This document shows, piece after piece, positions 22,101 through 34,500 of a stretch of DNA of 64,000 nt. The number at the start of each line of letters is the position of its first letter. The first letter of the stretch is position 1. Location: contig JABAKD010000107.1 of the NCBI GenBank assembly GCA_012845835.1, positions 165,021 through 229,020 of the forward strand, read 5' to 3'. The stretch is from Undaria pinnatifida (lineage: Eukaryota; Sar; Phaeophyceae; Laminariales; Alariaceae). Below the pieces are notes generated by a model that was given only the letters and a program-made list of their open reading frames with translations, was not told the DNA's origin and made no database searches. A program made the translations under genes and the position numbers.

Positions 22101-25100
22101 ATGACTGGCCTAGGTTTAGAAATAAAATGTTCCATTTTCTGAAGAAAGACGCGTGCTGCGATAGAGGTATCACTTTTCGTCCGAAATGAATGTTTTTCTG
22201 AATGACTTAAGACACTCCTTGACCCGAAATCGTCGGAATGTCATGCCTTTTTTTGTTTTTTGCGCTATTGATTATCGTTGTGTACCTAGGCCATCATTAG
22301 ATTTTTCATTCAGTATGATTTGGCAGTTTAAGTTTTGTTTAAATCAGTTTTTGGGGGAGGCCTTGAAGCTCCCAAAATTGAGAAAAAAAACTCAGAATAA
22401 CAGCGGTGCGCATGCCTCTATCGTAGTGCACGCGTCCAAGGGTGATGCCCATTCTGTCGATGTATGGGTAAAGGAGGCCTGCCTCTCAAAAACGAAACTG
22501 CTGAAAAGTGGTGCCTCTATCTCAGGGTGTGTTGCCATCTGTCTCCGCGACGAGAGGGTTACCACACGGGCTACAAACCTTGTGAATGTAAACTGTCGTC
22601 ACTTTTTGAGGTCCGGCGTGGTCACGCATTCGAATGTGGTGTTTTTTGAACGGGCAAGCCACTTCACGCAGTGAGTGGCCATCTCTTAACTATATACATC
22701 AGTGGATCTACCTTGTAACTCGGGTGATGCTGGGGCATAGTACACCGACTTTCAAAGGCCTTACCTCGCTCCTCGGACAGAGGTATGTCACACAGAGAAG
22801 CTTCGGCGAACGCTGCTGCTACGACTGCAACAAATTTCTCCCCGAAGCTCACCTTCGATCGTTCCTTGGCGCGCAAGGTCCAGCTTTCGGTACATTTCAC
22901 TTTACAATAACCCCGAGCTTTAGCTACTATTAATAGTACGCGAAGGAGCATAGTCTATATCATGTGGCGTAATGCTGTTGTCAACAATCGCATTAGCGTA
23001 AAGGTCCTTCTGAGCTGTCATAGGAGGGATCTGAAACAGAGGGTACATCCCATAGCTTTGGCGAGGCGTGTACATCGATCTCTGGAATGCCTTTCCTCCT
23101 GGGGCAGACAGAGCGTGGTTTTCTCTTTTATCCGCTGTGAGGCATTCGCCGACTTTGTAGTAAGGACGGTCGTCGATATCCATCCTCGATTGTGGCTAGA
23201 AAGCGAGTGGGCACGCAGGTAGAAGGTGCATGCGCCCCGCTGAGATGGCATTCATTGTGCATGTTGCTTATTTCCCGTCTTTCTGGGGGTCGTTCATTTC
23301 CGTCAATTGCCTGCAACGTTCTGTGGCCTTTTCGGAATCAGGGAGGAAACGACGGTTCAAACGCAAGCGCCGCCCTGGCGAAAGTGGTCATTGATACAAC
23401 CAAGGTGCGTGTGTGTTGCGGGCCCCGGGTACGGTGCAATCCGAGTCTAGATTAAGAGGATTGTTGTGTGCATGGGATCTTCCAGCGTCAGGAGGGCGTC
23501 CGATTACCTTTCAGGAGCGTTTTGTGACACGAAGAAGCAATCATTCATTACCATGCGCCCCACACAATTTCTGAGGGGGAAAGCAAATGAGGTCAACGTT
23601 TACCTATCCCAGGGGGTGACTGTTATGTTGTTCACACGGTCCACCCTCTGCAGGCGCACTCGCTCCAGGTTCTGGACCCGAAGCTTGGGCGAGAGGAGTA
23701 CGAGAGATTTCTGGAGTTCGGGTGAGAGGCGTGGGAGCCACGATTAATAATTTCGTGCCCCGGCAATAGCTACGTGCACAAGTCCTGCTGATGGTGTGTG
23801 GCCAAGTCTGTGACACCCCAGTCTTTTTTTTCGCGTGAAAGAACGCCTCCAGATTAGCGCATGCGCCGGTTGACACGAAGTGTTTCGACGCGTGCTAAGA
23901 TAGGAGTGCTTCTGTGACTGATGGGTTTAGGTGAACACAAAAACCACACCACCACCCTCTGCCATCGTCACGGCTAACCCGTTTCGATTTTTTTCTTCTG
24001 ATCTGTCATGTTCGACGGGGTGTGTTCCTGAGCCGTAGGGTTGTTCGCCGGATCAAGCGACCAATCTGTTCTCAGAAACGTCGAATATTGTGGATGAGAT
24101 TGAGCGCCTCAAGCGAAGTGTCCCCAAAAAGCAAAATTGCCTTTAGCATAGCGTGCACTTCCCGTTATTATCATAGGTGCTGATGGGAGATCACCGCGCC
24201 AGAGGCACATACATACCTTGCGGTGAACTCATCTCATGCCAGTGCCACGCTCGCTTCTTACCGCTCGCCTCACCCCCAATTAGCTTAAACCTTTCGAACT
24301 CCCTCCCTTCCTCGCTATCTCTCTCGTGTACTGTGCCACAAAACGAACGACCCCACGCTATCTGTGCATGTCGTGCAGCCTCTGCGGGCGATGTGACAGA
24401 ACCTACAGAATTGCTCAAGGGTGGAGGCATGTTTTGCCGAAGGTAAGAAATGCCCATGTGAGGACCCGTCCTACGATAGAGGTGCACCACACCTTTCCAC
24501 GCTTTTTCAGAGGCATAGCCTCCGCGAGCATAGACCAGCGCGCCCTGGCAATCAACGTTGACGTATATATTTCCTCTCCCACGGATGACGTCGACAAAAT
24601 ATACCAGGTGGATTACTTTGAGAAGTTAGTAATGCAAACGGCGTTGTATGTTAGGCTTGCGCATGCGCGTCGACCTGGGGGATCACCACGTGTCGCTACA
24701 GTTTATCAGCATGCACCCCGAGACATGTATATATACAACTGTGTAGTAATTTATTTACAAACGCTCCTCACACCGTGTACTATAAAGTGCCTTGCCTGAT
24801 GAGCATAGAGAGAGCATAGAGATATGCGTTACATCCCCGTCTCGGTACTACCTCTGCTAATTGTTTCAACATTTACTTGCATGGGAACGAAGAGACAGAG
24901 CACGAAATGACCCAGCCAGGTAGATCCTCCTCTAAACCATCGTGTCAGCAACGCCCATCACACCTACGCCCAACCAACGCGACGTACGAACGAACCGCGG
25001 TTTTCGGGAAACAAAATCTGCAATGCCCACAACCGATCGCGTTCGTGCACGAAAGCAGTTCCCCAAGAACACCTCGTCGGGGCCGGAAGCGGAGATAAGC

Positions 25101-25303
25101 CGTCTTGAGGGCCTCGTGGCCAAGACAGCAGAACGAAAAAGGGCCTTTCGCGCAATGCGGGACTACAAATCGACCGTCGAGGCCACAGAAACCTTTAAAA
25201 GCTTGCTAGCCGAGATCGCAGCGTTGCGGAGGTCACTCGAGCCCGTGGAGATGTCGTGCCCTTTTTGCCTCTGGAGGTGCGCGGCGCTATTTGAGCCCGC
25301 GTG
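19139..25303 (+). CDS. Multi-exon gene candidate: CxxC zinc-binding plus Ser/Pro/Arg-rich protein
   Basis: Function not recognised. Exon 19139-19240 (CCAG|...|GTGTGT, 34 codons) contains W-T-C-L-V-C-G. Exon 19539-20054 (CTACAG|...AAG|GTGAGT, 172 codons) begins A-C-S-T-C-K-R-D, so two CxxC pairs come together as in a zinc ribbon; then follows a long SPSP/SR/KR-rich disordered segment. Exon 20337-20558 (74 codons) continues in phase 0 with 'FEAAEAAIKAEFEALPGDC'. The intron 20055-20336 is a MITE-C. Further exon-like pieces follow. 23142-23218, 23342-23404 and 23654-23721 chain in compatible phase and encode 'NASAALAKVVIDTTK|AHSLQ' across a junction; 24379-24442 and 24511-24607 also chain. A terminal coiled-coil-rich piece (ending TGA 25,303) has 'AEISRLEGLVAKTAERKRAF'. 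The link between the early and late groups is unproven, so two genes or a decayed element are possible. Confidence 0.42.
20055..20336. mobile_element. MITE-C copy coincident with an intron
   Basis: The interval from GTGAGT (20055) to CTCAG (20336) equals a MITE-C: 'ggtcccacacggtaggggtt' at the left and 'cgacccctaccgtgatatga' at the right are inverted ends, with 'gaggagcttgctcaatattc' inside. The flanking exons stay open and in phase 0 when it is removed. Confidence 0.7.
20556..20825. mobile_element. MITE-A copy (degenerate left end)
   Basis: 'ggtgcaccactttttttcta' at the left, 'gttacctctctgtcgaggca' at the right, and an 'accggatgaaaaaaaatccc' interior shared with 20,913-21,202 and 25,641-26,004. 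It begins where the 20,337-20,558 exon stops being coding. Confidence 0.7.
20913..21202. mobile_element. MITE-A copy
   Basis: Left TIR 'ggcgtgctacgatagaggtg'. The right TIR 'ggtatacctctag...atcgtaacacatg' is interrupted by about 12 nt. The interior carries 'accggatgaaaaatcccacg'. Confidence 0.75.
21254..22108. mobile_element. MITE-C copy split by a nested family B element
   Basis: The left part (21,254-21,414: 'cacggtaggggtgcagcagc', 'acatgaggaggggagcagct') and right part (about 21,971-22,108: 'gaggcggagctcaaccggcc', 'ttttaccgtgggatgactgg') are the two halves of MITE-C, separated by the family B insertion. Confidence 0.7.
21415..21970 (+). repeat. Family B element nested in MITE-C
   Basis: Plus-oriented: starts 'aaaatacactccagctctga', then 'ggtcggcgactccccttgca', 'ggaaactataaaacccgttt', two G-rich runs and 'gtgctaggtctaggcgatgg'. 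The element truncates at 'gtgcgggtgg' where MITE-C resumes. Confidence 0.85.
22148..22437. mobile_element. MITE-A copy
   Basis: TIRs 'gacgcgtgctgcgatagagg' and 'cctctatcgtagtgcacgcg'. The interior has AAATCGTCGG, 'gtgtacctaggccatcatta' and 'gggaggccttgaagctccc'. An open frame (to 22,672, ending CA|GTGAGT) begins directly after it. Confidence 0.85.
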
Positions 25304-25499
25304 AGATTGCGGAGGTGGCAGGGTATAGTTATCCCCCACCCCTTTTCGGAATTGCTTTTGGGCGTGTTCTTGGGGACAAAGTGGTCGAGGGCTTACTGTA
25401 GCGTGCGTAATGTTTTTTTGGCGCTTTTTAAAACTGGGCCGAATTCCTTGAGGAAAGGGTTCCTTGAGGAAAGGGTGAAGGGAGGAGCTTTTGGGAGGT

Positions 25500-25612
25500 C
25501 CTGACATAAATAATAAGGAACTTGGTACTTTCTCACACTTGAGGGCTCAACGCTCAACCCCTCAGAAATGTTTGACCCAATATGTACAAATCCTACCGTG
25601 GGATATGAGACT
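25500..25612. mobile_element. MITE-C right-half fragment
   Basis: 'cacttgagggctcaacgctc' and 'aaatcctaccgtgggatatg' match the right half of MITE-C. Confidence 0.5.
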
Positions 25613-25640
25613 CTACTAAACCTAGGTTCGTATGGGAAGC

Positions 25641-26004
25641 CGCGCGTTACGATAGAGGTGCACCACGTTTTTTCTTAGTGCTACCCCTCATTTTGGGAGC
25701 TTTAAAGACCCCTCCCAAACACTGATGTGGAGAAAAATAAAACCGCCATCGGATAGAAAAATCCCATGGCCCAGCTAGGGACACAACGAGAATCGTGATT
25801 TGTTTTTATTCCTACAGTATCTCCGCCTCTTTCGGGTTAAAGGAGCCCCGAAAAAAAAACCACGGGCCTAGCTAGGTACACAGCGAGAATCGTGAAAAAA
25901 AAAAGAAAAAAATTCCGCCTATTTTGGATTAAGGTGAACCCCGTCACTCAGAAATATACTCCTACAGAACCCAAAACGTGCTGCCTCTACCGTAGCATGC
26001 GTCG
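25641..26004. mobile_element. MITE-A copy
   Basis: TIRs 'cgcgcgttacgatagaggtg' and 'ctctaccgtagcatgcgtcg'. The interior contains an internal duplication of the 'cacgggcctagctaggtaca' / 'catggcccagctagggacac' block. Confidence 0.8.
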
Positions 26005-26028
26005 GAAACATACTTGCAGGGTTACGAA

Positions 26029-26222
26029 AAAGTGTATGCGTGTTCTTTTTTTCAACCGTGTTTTTTCATCTAGAGCTGCGTTCATTCCACGCTTTTTGAG
26101 GGAAAATTCCTGGAGTTAATCATTACTTCGTAAGTGTATGCGTGTTTCCTTTTTTCAACCGCGTTTCATCTGGAGCTGCATTCATTCCACGCTTTTCGAG
26201 GAAAAATACCTGAAGTTAATTA
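26029..26222. repeat. Tandem duplication, about 104-bp unit
   Basis: Two copies of 'gtgtatgcgtgtt(c/t)' through 'gagctgc(g/a)ttcattccacgc' to 'ctg(g/a)agttaat', starting at about 26,029 and 26,133. Confidence 0.85.
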
Positions 26223-26932
26223 ATAATACGGTTACTTTGTTTTCGGCGGTGGCGAAAGGGGGGCAACGGTAAAAAATCTGCTGGAATCCAAAAGGAACAA
26301 CAGGGAACGTTGAAATAAAATGGCGCGATGGCACACGGCGTCCGCCGCGCGGAACAGCCCGGGGGCTGCTGGGTGTGGGTGTGGGTTGTGGGCTCTGTTG
26401 GGTTGGGTTCCTGTTTTCCACCAACGCACACAATTGACGACAGTTCCAACAACTATCCACACCAACGCGAGTTCGCAGCGAGGGCTCGTCATATACTCCG
26501 GAGTAATACGTAACATGAGCTTTCTGCTCAGCGGTCGCGGCCGGCACTAGGAAACAGTGGGTATAACTACCCGACTCTCCTCGACACCGGGGAATGCTGG
26601 ATTGTTCAGTACCAACCCGACTCTCCGCATTCGGCACCACCTCAGCTCCCACTAGAGATATCACTATAGTTAAGTCGTTGCTGTAGACATGGCATGCGCT
26701 TTTTTCTAGGCTTGCTTGTAAATCCAAGGGAAGGAAGAGGTCGGTTTCAAGGTCCAACCTCCCCCCCGATGACAAAAAACGGCCCGCTTGATTTAGTACG
26801 CCTCCCCAGCGTCGAAAAGACAGCGTACTTACACTATGTAACTGTTCACACCCCGCAGGCACGCGCAGGCGTCCTGAGCTCAAGTCATCACGCGTGTCAG
26901 GCACGGACAGCGTCGAAACAGAGTGTTGCGTT
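26223..26932. other. Interval without a recognised gene
   Basis: Both strands have ORFs, including a 252-codon minus-strand one (26,182-26,940), but none shows a domain and the minus ORF includes low-complexity and repeat sequence. 'atactccggagta' near 26,493 is a 13-bp palindrome also present at 17,763. Confidence 0.4.
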
Positions 26933-27189
26933 CGACGCACATGTTCTATGATAGAGGTGGCACGTTTTGGCTATCTTTTTCTGAGTTGTGACGGGGCTGG
27001 TTAACCCAAAATCGTCGGAGAAATAAGCCAATTTTGGCATGATTCTTGTTGTGCACCTAGGCCGTGGGACGTTTTCATCCGGTAGCAGTTTTATTCTTCT
27101 CTAAAGCAGTGTCTGGGAGAGGTCTGAAGCTCCAAAATCGAGGAAACTCAGAAGAAAAATATGGCGCACCTCTGTCGTAGCACGCGTCG
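26933..27189. mobile_element. MITE-A copy
   Basis: TIRs 'cgacgcacatgttctatgat' (followed by agaggtgg) and 'gcacctctgtcgtagcacgc'. The interior has AAAATCGTCGG, 'gtgcacctaggccgtgggac' and 'gggagaggtctgaagctcca'. Confidence 0.85.
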
Positions 27190-27867
27190 TTCGCTGCTGT
27201 TGGGAAAAGTATTTTTTACGGGTACTGAAAGCCATGCCGTCGCCACGTCTTCGTGTATACCTACCTCCTCGAGGTGGGATGAAACGACGCAATCATGCGA
27301 GTACAGCACACGAACGTGTCTAAAGTCTAGTCGCCGCTCCGGGACTTTCGAAACATAGAAACTTACAGTAGAGCAGCTGGCGACAATTCGCCACAATCGA
27401 CATACCCTAAAAAACAAAGCAAAACAAAACGTTACGCTCTAGAGCTACTATTGTACGCACCCACACGCTTGAAACAAACAACAAAAATCAAAACATCGCC
27501 GAATTTACGTGGCATTTTATACCCACAGGGGGTTCGAGCGAAAAAAAAAACAGCCGAGATCAAGCGACATGTTACATCCTCAGAGTGTTCTAAGGAAACA
27601 CAAAAAATGCCCTTCACCTCCGAACCAAAACTGATGCAAGTGCCCACAGCACGTCGTCATTCACTACACTCCAACTTCAAAGGAGTATGCCATCCCCCTT
27701 GTTCTACTTCGCACGGCCACCCCCCTCCCGCGTTCCACTACGCACGAACAAACCCCGTCGTCTGTTATGCGTGGCAACCCCACACGGGGCAACAACGGTG
27801 TTCAGCTTGGCGTCGCAAAGCCTCGTCTTCTACCCGGCGTGCTTAGCAGTGCGGGAACGCCCGTCTT

Positions 27868-28564
27868 CTACTTGGCGTGCTTGGCGATAAAAGCCGCGAT
27901 CTTGGGCTCGCCGACGATGTTCTCGTAGAGAGCGATTAGGTTAGGGTAGGTGTCGACAATTGTGGTGGGGACACCGTCGAGGACGCCGTCCTTGAGCCCC
28001 TTCACCCGGAGGGCGATGATAAGGTCAGCCACGCTCATCTGGTTGCGTGTGCGCCATAAGTTAAAAAAAAAAAGCGGAAAAGCGGGGGTCGAAGGGGGTA
28101 AACAAACAAAAAAACAACTAAAGCTGTGCAACTTTCGAAAGCAGCCAACCGCCATTATGGTGGTCCTTAAAAGATAACACCACCCCTCGGACAATTTTTC
28201 GAGTTGATTTTCTTCACATCGGGACAGAAAGCATAAACGCCGAGCGAGGTGTCCATGGAAATATCTTGACGAGATTTTTCTGAGCCAAGTTTCTCGAAAA
28301 ACATGGGGGCACACTCAACGAAACTGACTGCTTTAAAAACGAAGACACCATTTTCGTTGCGTGTACCCCCATCTTTTCGATAAACCAGGCCCAGAAAAAG
28401 ACCCAGGGTGTGTGTTATATGCGTGTTATACGGTAGTCAGGGCGAGGGGGAATACAGAAATTCAAGGATGTACGTACGTGATGCGAACAAGCGCGAGCGG
28501 AAGGTCTAACACACACCGCCGCGAAACAATGGGACCAACGAAAGGGGGCGGGGGGGCGAGGGGT

Positions 28565-28597
<33 letters not shown>

Positions 28598-31500
28598 AGG
28601 CTGTGAAAAAAATAGCCGGGAAAACTACACCATCGGTTGAGACTCGAAGCGGTTCAGAAAGATGAAAAAATATTTTCCCTAATTGCAAGACCAGCCCTCA
28701 AAGACTACTAGTCTGCGGGAGAAGTTCGGGCTACATTGCGGCTGTCCCAGCTCCCGCGCAAAAGCGTATCGCTGTAACGTATCGTGTCGTATCGTATCGC
28801 CTCGCCTCGCGTCGTATCGCGTCGGGTCGCACCGCATGCTAAAGTATGGTATGGTATGGTATTATGGTATGTTAAGGTTTTACTTTTATCATTTTTTTGC
28901 TTATCCCATGTGTTGTTTCGAACTTTTTCTTCCTCCTTCTCCCTTCCTAGACGTCACTTAGATTCAGAGTCACAGATTCTTGGCTCCAATCTTAGCAGTG
29001 TTCGAGGTTAACCATTAGACCATCGGGGTTGCCGGCAAGGCATGGTATGGTATGATAACGGTATGATGATGGTATGATAATGGTATGGTGCGGCATAGCA
29101 CGGCATGGCATGGTATGGTATGGTATGGTATCTTACCTTCTCGGCGAAATAGACGCCTGCTGTCGACGCGAGCTGCTTCTCCACACCGGCGAGCCACCTA
29201 ACATAAAGGACAATGGGGCGCAAACCAAAAATATTAACATCACACCGAGGGTATCCCTTAAAAGGAAGAAATGGTACACCAATCTCTATTTTAACATGGT
29301 CTTGAAGAACCACCCCGCCCCGTCCAGAAAAATAAATAGACAGGCGCGTCATGTACAACAAAACGCGGCATCCCTGATCACTGTTCTCTTCATGTGCCTG
29401 CGTAGCTCGAGCAGGTGCCAAAAGGTCACCCTTGTGCAAAAAATCAGCAAAAAATGACACCAAGCAAGCGCCTAACGTGTTTACGCAAAAATTCAACGCG
29501 AGTCGACCGGATACAGAAAACGCCAGAGCTCTTATCGCGACAAGCATAAGGCATGCACCGTCGTGGGAACAAAGGGGGAGTGACTGCTACTTCACATCGG
29601 GTTTGGCTCCGAGTTACGAAAAGGGTAGCTGAAGAAGTACTGCCAAGAAAATAACTGGGGTGGGGAAACGACAGTTCAGTCGTGGCCTTCACGGCCGGAC
29701 AGAAATCGTAACGACAAAATCGACACATCATTCAAGGCACAGAGGGAACCAGCTCGTTTTTTCTTGGGGGGGGTGGGGCGATCAAGGCGCGGGAGGAGGG
29801 TGGGTGGGGGGCGTACTCATTTGTTGCTTGTCTTGAGTCATTTGATCATTGACCACGCATTCCTTTCGAGACGGAGCACAGTTCCTACTCCTAATAGAGG
29901 CAGAGAGGCACCTCCAACGTTTGGAGGCTCATCACGCTTTTTCCATACATTACACAAAAACTGTTCGATTATCCTATCTCCTTCCTGTTGCGCCGTCTGT
30001 GGCCACCGTCCATCTCCTAGGATACCCATTGTTTCCTCGCCACTCTCTAGTCTACGAAACTATTCCATGCCACGTCCGTCTATTTTCCTCGTCTCCTCTA
30101 ACGCATCCCGTTCTTCCTTGTATATTTCACCTTCTCCTATGTGAGTCCTACTTTATTGTTGCGCCACTCGGGCACTTACGTGCATCCATGTCCTCCTCCT
30201 CCCGAGAACTGGTATATCTCATTCTTCTTTCTAGTAGGTCCATTGGGCCGTGCAAATAAGTTTTCATTCCAATATCTTCCCTCAACCCCCGTTCATCTCT
30301 CAAGTGTTACATTCTTCTACTATCCGCATCTCCTCTGACGCATCCCGTTCCTCCTTGTGTATGTCACGTTCTCCTACTACGTGAGTCCTACACTATTGTT
30401 GGGCCACACGGGCACTTACATGCATCCATGTCCTTCTCCCGAGAACTGGTATATCTCTTTTTCTTTCTGGTAGGTCCATTGGGCCGTGCAAATACGTTCT
30501 TATTCTAATATCTTCCCTCTGCCCCCGTATATATACCGGTTGCCCTGGTGGCGTATCAGGTTATCCTCGAGCCTGGTATAGGTCAGTTTCGTGAGTTCGA
30601 GCCCCGCCGAGTGCATACTCGTACAAATTCGTTGGGACTTTTCCTTGTGCACAAGTTGGCTTGCGGAAAGCGCGAGAGGGTGAGTCAGCAACACTCGATG
30701 AAAAATCGACGAGCAGTGGGATTGCTGAGCCCTATGCGCGATAAAAATTGAAATCAAGAACCGGGGGGGAAGAAGGGACGACACCTGTGTCCACGGCTTG
30801 TCCAGAAGCTGTGAGTAAACGTGTGAGAAAAAAAAAAAATGTAAATATATATATATCAAGTCTTTCTCTTCTTCATCTTATTTCTTGGCGCTAACCTTTA
30901 CCTTCCTTCATTTATTTATTATACTTCTGTCTTGTACAAGCCAAGCCAAAGATTTCTCCATGCAGTATCTCTTCTTCGTGGTCTCCTCCTAACTCCTTCC
31001 ATATTTTCTCGACTACGTTATCCCATCTTATTCCAGCTCGCCCTTTTTATTTTTTTGCTCTCATACAGCCTTCTCAGCTATGGCTGGCAACCGTTTTTAT
31101 GGCGTATATTTCAGTTTATAGTGCCACTTCAACTTTCTGGCGTCTCTATTAGTTGTAAGTGGGTACATTTTTATTTTCTGCTCGTAATACTGTACTACTC
31201 GTCGTACTTGAGTATCCTAGTATCTTTTTAGCTGCTGTCATCTGCAGTGTTTCCAGATGTTTGACGAAATTCGCGTTCCATTCCCATACTTCTCCTGCAT
31301 ACTCTAACTTTGGTACACTCACTTTAATCGGAATACATATTTCAATCTTACTAATGGTGTCAAGGTGCGAGTCTATTAGGATCGCATACTCTAACTTTGG
31401 TACACTCACATTAATCAGAATACATATTTCAATCTCACTAATGGTGTCAAGGTGCGAGTCTGTTAGGATCGCATCCATCTTGCCTACTTGTGATTTACCC

Positions 31501-34500
31501 TTTCCCATTACTTTCGCTGTGTGGGCATTCCAAGAGCAGTTCTTTGAGATCTCTACGCCAAGGTGCGTATACTGGTCTACGATCGGTAGGTCATCTTTTC
31601 CCCACTTCCACTTGAAGGTTACCGGATTCACCTTATCTTCGTTACATACAACTACTGCGCGCTCTTTTACGTTCGCTGTCACTCTCCATTTCCTAGTGTA
31701 TTCTACTGCAGTGCCTTCTCTACCCGTTTCTGCAATCCTTCGGGTGTTTCTGATGTCCCAACGAAATCATCTGCAAACATCAACTCCGACACCGTATGTT
31801 CCCCCCATCGGTACTCCATGCTTTGCTGCTTCGACTTCTACTATCACGCCATCAATGTAAACGTTGAACAGATTGGGTGAGAGTGTACATCCCTGTGCAA
31901 CTTCTTGTCCAATATGAGCATGTTTGGATATTCCCCCATCCAGCATCACAGCACTTCTCGCACATTTTTCGTAAAAGGCGGAAGGGGGGGGGGGGGGTTA
32001 AGGCAAGTGCAACGTTAAATCCGAATCGCCGCAGACAACTTCTAGAAGTGTATGATGTACGAGGTATCGACCCTGCTTGCCCGAGGTTAGATTAGGCGTT
32101 ATTGTGCCGACTGCACAACGACCGACACCAGCGCACAACAACACGCGAAACAAGTCGATTCACATAACATGCTAACTGGAACGATGAACACCTACATCCA
32201 CGCCGCAATCGGTATCCATCGCCACAGCTCTCCTTGGGGAGCGGTGCATAATAATCCAAGCGACTTTACGACAAATTACAAACTATTTTTTCTCGACAAA
32301 AGCAAGAGTGCAAACGCTCAGCGATGCATAAACCCGGTTCGAAGTTTCAAGTCAATAGGGGGTGTACGATATATTGAGTACAGCATACGTTAACACCGGG
32401 TACTATTTACGCGCGACGGTCAAAAAAAATCCAGCGATCTCGTACATAGCTTGGGGGAATGAAAAAAAAAGTACCTCTAGCTACGAGTAGCAAGTCGCCC
32501 TGGTGGTCAAACCGAACCACCCTAGCGCGACCCAACCGAACCCAGCCCAACACAACCTACCCCAACCAATCCCAATCCAACCATTTCTGGTGCAAACTGC
32601 TGCGCTGCTATACTGGTGCTTCTGTCTCAGTCGCCACGATACATAATGTGCTATGTCACATTTTTCAAGGATATCAGGTGTCGTCGGGCGAGACGTGGAA
32701 AAAAAATCGGCGCACGCGTAGATGGAAAGGAGTTCTTATAGGGCAAAAGCAGAAACTCGGATGTCTCGTACAGTAGGGGTTCCCTCAAAAAGGTGTTCTG
32801 AGTGAGGCGGTGTCCCGATATGAGGCGGTCAAAATCGGTTTGGCGTTAACGACTGGGGAATTGCACTCATAATCTGGGATGAATAAGGCGGGTTCCCTCT
32901 ATAAGGCGGTCATGTTGCTCTGGCACACCACCGTCTCACTGGGGGACCCTGCTGCAGGTGCAAGCTTCCCTTCGATGTGGTTTGGCTTCAAATCCCGCGT
33001 ATGTCGCAGGTTGGAAAGGGGGACGACACTCTTGCAAAGGGTAAAGAAAATACACGTGGCCCCACTGCACAAAATAGCCCGGCACAGTAACGCCCACTCG
33101 CCACCCAAACGAGCTTATAGCTTGGTCCATACAAGCTCACCTTTCGGGATGCGGTTTGGCTTGAGATATGCCCCGGGCGGTGTCTTCAAACGGAGGAAAA
33201 ACTCTCGTAAAAGCTACATAAACAAGTAGGCCACCGCACAAGTAACCCGGCAAAGTAAACACCGACCAGCCCAAAGAAGTTCAAATGCTTAGTCTATCCG
33301 CACCCCGTATAACGCGCGCTCGAACCATCGCACGCAGCTCGTAACTAATAGTTTCGACGAATCTCACAGCCGAGGTGAGGTCTCTCCGACACAAACATAG
33401 AAAGAAAAAAAAAAACATACGATCGTATATGAGAGAAGAAAACGCCAGGCCGAGGGCCGAGGCTCACCTGGGAATGAAGTTCGCCGACAAATCCTTGCGC
33501 ATCTCAAGCTGAGGTTCCCACAAGATCACGGATCACCGAAAAAAGAGGCAACAACGGCCACGTCGGAATTGTGTTCCGAGCGCCCACAGCCGAGGCACAA
33601 GAAGCACGACAGTGGAGGGGGGGGGGTGTACTCAGTTTGTGCATGGTCGTAGTCGTACGACCACAGACCCTCGCATCCCTACTATGCCGGGACGAAGCAC
33701 GACGGGTTTTCACCAACCAGACAGACATTGCTTGCGCCAAGCGCGAAGCGCCGTGATGTGTTCGGCGAGTCGCATGAACGGTTGAACTGCATCCTTTAAA
33801 GAACCGCTCGTAAGACACACTTCGGCACCTTGTGCCTACTTTCCTGCTTATGACTGACAGCGCCAATGAGATGTACTTTGTATTCTGGTGGGGCCACTCC
33901 AGAGACAGCAGTGGGTATGTATGTCTATGGAACTGCCTCGTGGGTCCCTTACCATATTCACACAACGCGATGCGATTACTCCCCTTGTGCGGCAGTGGGG
34001 GGCGGAAAAAAGCGCAAAAATATCCAAGGCCTAACTGAAACCAATAAAATAATAAGTACTTGAAAATTATGTACGATATTTCTTGCGGTGGTGAGAAGGA
34101 CACCACGTGGGAGACAAACCACTTGAAATTACTGCAATGTGGTAGGCTTTCGAAAACAAGTTATTAACTCTTTTAGCACCCCCCGCCCGGCATGAGGACA
34201 AACCACTTGAAAGTAGTGGAATGTGCTAGCACTTCGAAACCGCGCTATTAAGCCTTTTGCAGCCCGGTGAATAACGACAACCGAAAAAACACAAAACGAC
34301 GACTTCGATATTTCCAAGCGTCTATCAGTAACGTGAGCGCGAAATAACACGAGTAAATCATGCTGCCTGCCTGCGCCCGCCCCCGTCTGCGATTATTTGC
34401 ATTGTTGGCGTCGTCGTTCGGACACAAATTTGCTCATCATCACAAAAAACAGCGGTAGCCGATGACGTACTCGTCTATGTTCGTCGTCAATGTTTCCCTC

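Noticed and set aside
31159..31860. 233-codon plus-strand ORF
   Set aside because: Antisense of the reverse transcriptase fragment.
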